64,000 nt of DNA from Charina bottae (lineage: Eukaryota > Chordata > Lepidosauria > Squamata > Charinaidae): assembly GCA_023362775.1 (NCBI GenBank), contig JALMGJ010000001.1:59489501-59553500 (forward strand), in the 5' to 3' direction. The notes beneath the pieces were generated by a model. That model worked only from the letters and a program-made list of their open reading frames with translations, had not been told where the DNA came from and made no database searches. Position 1 is the first letter of the stretch. Every line of letters begins with the position of its first letter. Shown piece by piece: positions 61,205 to 64,000 of this stretch. The position numbers and the translations under genes are program-made.

Positions 61205-61960
61205 TAGTCTTCCTTGAAGTCACATATGTTATCTACTTTCATTCAGAGTGGATGTGGTTGGGGGGGGGGCTGGATCTGGGGATTTTCCATCTTTAGTTTT
61301 GGATGGGATTGTACTCCTCCATTCAAGAGTGGTACACAATCTGAGGGTTGTCTTAAACTCACAGCTCCTGCTCAAAGAGCAGGTGGCAGCTGTGACCAAG
61401 AGGGCCTTTGCACAACTTTATCTGTTGTGCCTGTTGTGCCTGTTCCTGGATCATATGGCCCTCTAGACTGTCACTAATGCCTTAGTCATCTCACAGTTGG
61501 ACTACTGCAATGCTTCTACATGGAGCTAACCTTGAAGACCACTTGGAAGCTGCAGCTGGTCCAGAATGCAGCAGCACAAGCAGTGTTGGGCATGCCTCAG
61601 TATGCCTATATGACACCACTACTTCTCGAGTTGCACTGGTTGCCATTAGGCTTCCAGATGCAATTCAAGGTGTTGACCATCACCTATAAAGCTTTTCATG
61701 GCATAGGACCAGGTTCTTTGAGGGACCTCCTATCTCCCATGGTTTCTGCACATCTGGTAAGATCAGAGAGAATCAGTACACTTCCGGTCCCCTCAATTAA
61801 ACAATGCCATCTATTGGAACCCAGGAGGCATGTCTTCTTTATTGCAGCACCTGCCATCTGGAATGTTTTTCTTCTCCTTTCCCATATGGTATGGTACATT
61901 CCATTCCTTCCAGAAGCTTATCAGATACCTAGGCATGCTAAAGCCTCTGATAAGAGTAGC
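61205..61960 (+). mobile_element. L2 LINE fragment (reverse transcriptase C-terminus)
   Basis: Plus-strand frames read LKTTWKLQLVQNAAAQAVLG, LLLELHWLPLGFQMQFKVLT, ITYKAFHGIGPGSLRDLL and FIAAPAIWNV, preceded near 61290-61470 by a VVLNSQLLLKEQVAAVTKRA segment. A frameshift separates the two. The 3' tail is absent. Confidence 0.85.
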
Positions 61961-62439
61961 AGTAAAACCCAGAATTTTGGCTCCGTTCTTCATGATGCTT
62001 GATGTGCTACCAAAACATGACACTGTTTCCAAAGGAAATAATTTGAACCCATTCTTGTTTTATAGTCTATAGCTAATAAACTACAATGAAAACAATAATG
62101 CCACAACCATTCAAAATAAAGGATAGGATGTTTTGCCCTACTCTGCTCTTTGCTCTCTGCAATGCCTATTTCTTTTTCAAATGCCTATTTGTAAACTAAA
62201 AATGGGTCAAAGCCTTATTTTTCTAAGCAAGAAACCTCTTAATAAAATAAAGATGTGATGAAATCAACAAAAGTGCTACTGAGGATATGTGTTCAAAGAC
62301 ATTTCCATAACATTCAACCTTTTATCTGATTAAATTCCAGTAAATCCTGGATTTGGCACCAATTTTTATAAGCAAAAGAGTCGCTGGATGTTTGAGCTTG
62401 TTTAATCATTTTATTTCCTCCCCCCGACTTTTGAATTAG

Positions 62440-62970
62440 TTTTATCTGTCAATTAGAATTACTGGGGATCTGGAGAAAAAGCTGGAAAGTTATTGACTCA
62501 TGGACAGAAACAACAGCAAAACTTCATTGGCAATTTAGGCAAATGATGGCCTGTTATACTGATCCAGAAAGTATTAGTTACCAGTTTTTAATTTTTTTAT
62601 ATTCATATATATAAACTGGAGACATCTATAACTGAACAGCAAATTACTAATTTGTGGAAAACATTAAATCGAAGAGATCTGTCAATAACCTAAAAAGAAA
62701 CTGGGATAACCATTGTTATTACAGGAAATTACAGAGACAATCCAATCTATGAAATTGGGGAAAGCCCCTGTTTTTGATGGCTTTCCAACTAAATGGTACA
62801 GTACAGAACTTCTATAGACTTATTGACACCTATTATATTAGAGATAAATAAGGAATCTTTTAAGATGCAGCCAAAAGTATTGGTACCCTGCTACTTTTTC
62901 CCAAAGAATCCCAATTTGCCATGAAATATGTTGAACCTGACATAAGTAAATGATATCATAAGTAAACAAT
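62440..62970 (+). mobile_element. L1 LINE ORF2 fragment (decayed)
   Basis: ITETIQSMKLGKAPVFDGFP followed by TKWY near 62725-62800 matches the L1 reverse transcriptase start (GKAPGPDGFP motif). Upstream TEQQITNLWKTLN fits the preceding linker. Several stops and frameshifts. The right end meets the SINE at 62981. Confidence 0.65.
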
Positions 62971-62980
62971 AAGTAAATGA

Positions 62981-63202
62981 GGGCCAGTTTGGTCTAGTGG
63001 TTAAGGTGCTAGGCTAGAAACCAGGAGACTATGAGTTCTAGTACCACCTTAGGCATGAAAGCCGGCTGGGTGACCTTGGGCCAGTCACTCTCTCTCAGCC
63101 CAACTCACCTCACAGGGTTGTTGTTGTGGGGAAAATAGGAGGAGGAAGGAGTATTAGGTATGTTTGCTGCCTTGAGTTATTTATAAAAATAATAAAGGCG
63201 GG
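62981..63202 (+). mobile_element. tRNA-derived SINE with L2/CR1-like tail
   Basis: The head GGGCCAGTTTGGTCTAGTGG and body GGCATGAAAGCCGGCTGGGT are shared with the SINEs at 12381 and 16009. After CTCTCAGCCC the sequence differs: CACCTCACAGGGTTGTTGTT, then TTGAGTTATTTATAAAAATA and AAGGCGGGATAAAAAT, instead of the Bov-B-like end. It runs directly into the AAAAT array. Confidence 0.75.
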
Positions 63203-63618
63203 ATAAAAATAAAATTAAAAAAATAATAAAATAATAAAATAAAATAAAATAAAATAAAATAAAATAAAATAAAATAAAATAAAATAAAATAAAATAAAAT
63301 AATAAAATAATAAAATAAAATAAAATAAAATAAAAAAATAAAAATAAAATAAAATAAAATAAATAAAATAATAAAATAAAGTAAAGTAAAATAAAATAAT
63401 AAAATAAAATAATAAAATAATAAATAAAATAAAATAAAATAAAATAAAATAATAAAATAATAAATAAAATAAAATAAAATAAAATAAAATAAAATAAAAT
63501 AAAATAAAATAAAATAAAATAAAATAAAATAAAATAAAATAAAATAAAATAAAATAAAATAAAATAAAATAAAATAATAAAATAAAATAAAATAAAATAA
63601 AATAAAATAAAATAAAAT
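63203..63618. repeat. (AAAAT)n array grown from a SINE tail
   Basis: About 415 bp of AAAAT with AAT and AAAGT variants. The 149-residue Phe/Ile/Leu/Tyr frame on the minus strand is an artefact. Confidence 0.97.
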
Positions 63619-64000
63619 CCATGTAAGTGGAAAGAAACTTCCTGATGTTAAGGAATGGATTCAAGATATATGTTTGCTGTCTAGTTTTGAAATGTCTTTA
63701 TACTCCAGCAATGAGAAGATGGAGCAAAATATTTCTATATGGTCTAGATTTAATAATACTGAGGAATTAATTAATCCCATATTGACACCAAATCCTTACT
63801 CTATGGATCTCTCTTTGTTTTATTATTTACAAGAGTATGTTAAGTCATACATCAAAAGCAAAGTGTCTGCTCTATGGATATGGAAGAAAGAACGGGGGAT
63901 GCAGCCAGCGAGAGAGTGGTCGTTGGGGATATTGCTTTGCAACCAGCTAAATCTGCACTGCAAGTTTATTCTCCTTGCAGGGCCCAGAATAGTTTTGCTT
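63619..64000 (+). mobile_element. Probable L1 ORF2 C-terminal region, open to the window end
   Basis: One plus-strand frame (codon at 63626) stays open for 125 codons to the window edge: GKKLPDVKEWIQDICLLSSF, MSLYSSNEKMEQNISIWSRF, FYYLQEYVKSYIKSKVSALW. The WIQ...EKM...W-F layout resembles the end of vertebrate L1 ORF2. If so, it may belong with 62440-62970, with the SINE and its array between, although the intervening ORF2 part is missing. Confidence 0.45.

Larger units (their letters stand above)
55728..64000 (-). other. TGFB2: TGFB2 upstream intron (incomplete), mobile-element rich
   Basis: At least 8.27 kb. I searched the minus strand for the preceding propeptide exon (RFDVS and ELYQ-type segments) and did not find it. 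Non-repeat stretches at 55975-57297, 57341-58196, 58432-59191, 59489-61204 and 61961-62439 show no gene. Confidence 0.75.

Noticed and set aside
63215..63664. 149-residue Phe/Ile/Leu/Tyr-rich minus-strand frame
   Set aside because: It is a translation of the AAAAT array, whose 5-bp period makes a 15-bp codon cycle without stops; not a membrane protein.

Overview
The window is vertebrate nuclear DNA, almost certainly from a squamate reptile (lizard or snake). The grounds are spliced exons of a vertebrate growth factor gene on the minus strand, and a squamate-type repeat load: Sauria-type tRNA SINEs, Bov-B (RTE) LINEs, L2-clade and CR1 LINEs, a Penelope-like element, an L1 remnant, a Tc1 transposon, hAT-like MITEs and long microsatellites. 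I cannot name the species. Nothing prokaryotic, no CRISPR array and no viral genome was seen.

The only host gene I can support is TGFB2 (transforming growth factor beta-2), minus strand, between about 47.0 and 55.7 kb. Five coding exons with consistent phases and canonical GT-AG junctions lie at 55595-55727, 55375-55485, 54074-54245, 50122-50275 and 47782-47940. Together they encode the last 242 residues: the C-terminal half of the latency-associated propeptide, the RRKKR furin site and the complete 112-residue mature ligand with its nine cysteines. The signal peptide and first part of the propeptide (about 170 residues in other vertebrates) must lie beyond 64 kb, so 55.73-64 kb is intron. 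Everything below about 47 kb is 3' of the gene and shows no host exon.

Layout. 1-3 kb: a nearly intact L2-clade LINE (minus), running off the left edge. 6.7-7.4 kb: a 5'-truncated Penelope-like element with a 13-bp target duplication. 8-10.6 kb: an L2 copy interrupted by a 36-bp minisatellite, abutting a Bov-B endonuclease fragment. 12-19 kb: tRNA-derived SINEs in otherwise unremarkable DNA. 19.1-20.7 kb: a complete Tc1 element whose transposase has one nonsense codon. 20.7-47 kb: L2, CR1, Bov-B, SINE and MITE insertions, several nested. 47-55.7 kb: TGFB2. 55.7-64 kb: its upstream intron, with L2, L1, SINE and MITE copies and a long AAAAT array.

The most informative non-gene signals are insertion events that can be dated relative to one another (MITE in L2, Bov-B in L2, SINE in L2), a Penelope 3' end with a hammerhead-like core, one SINE head carrying two different LINE-type tails, and a Tc1 copy of a family known for horizontal transfer. 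I did not find a convincing new multi-gene system.
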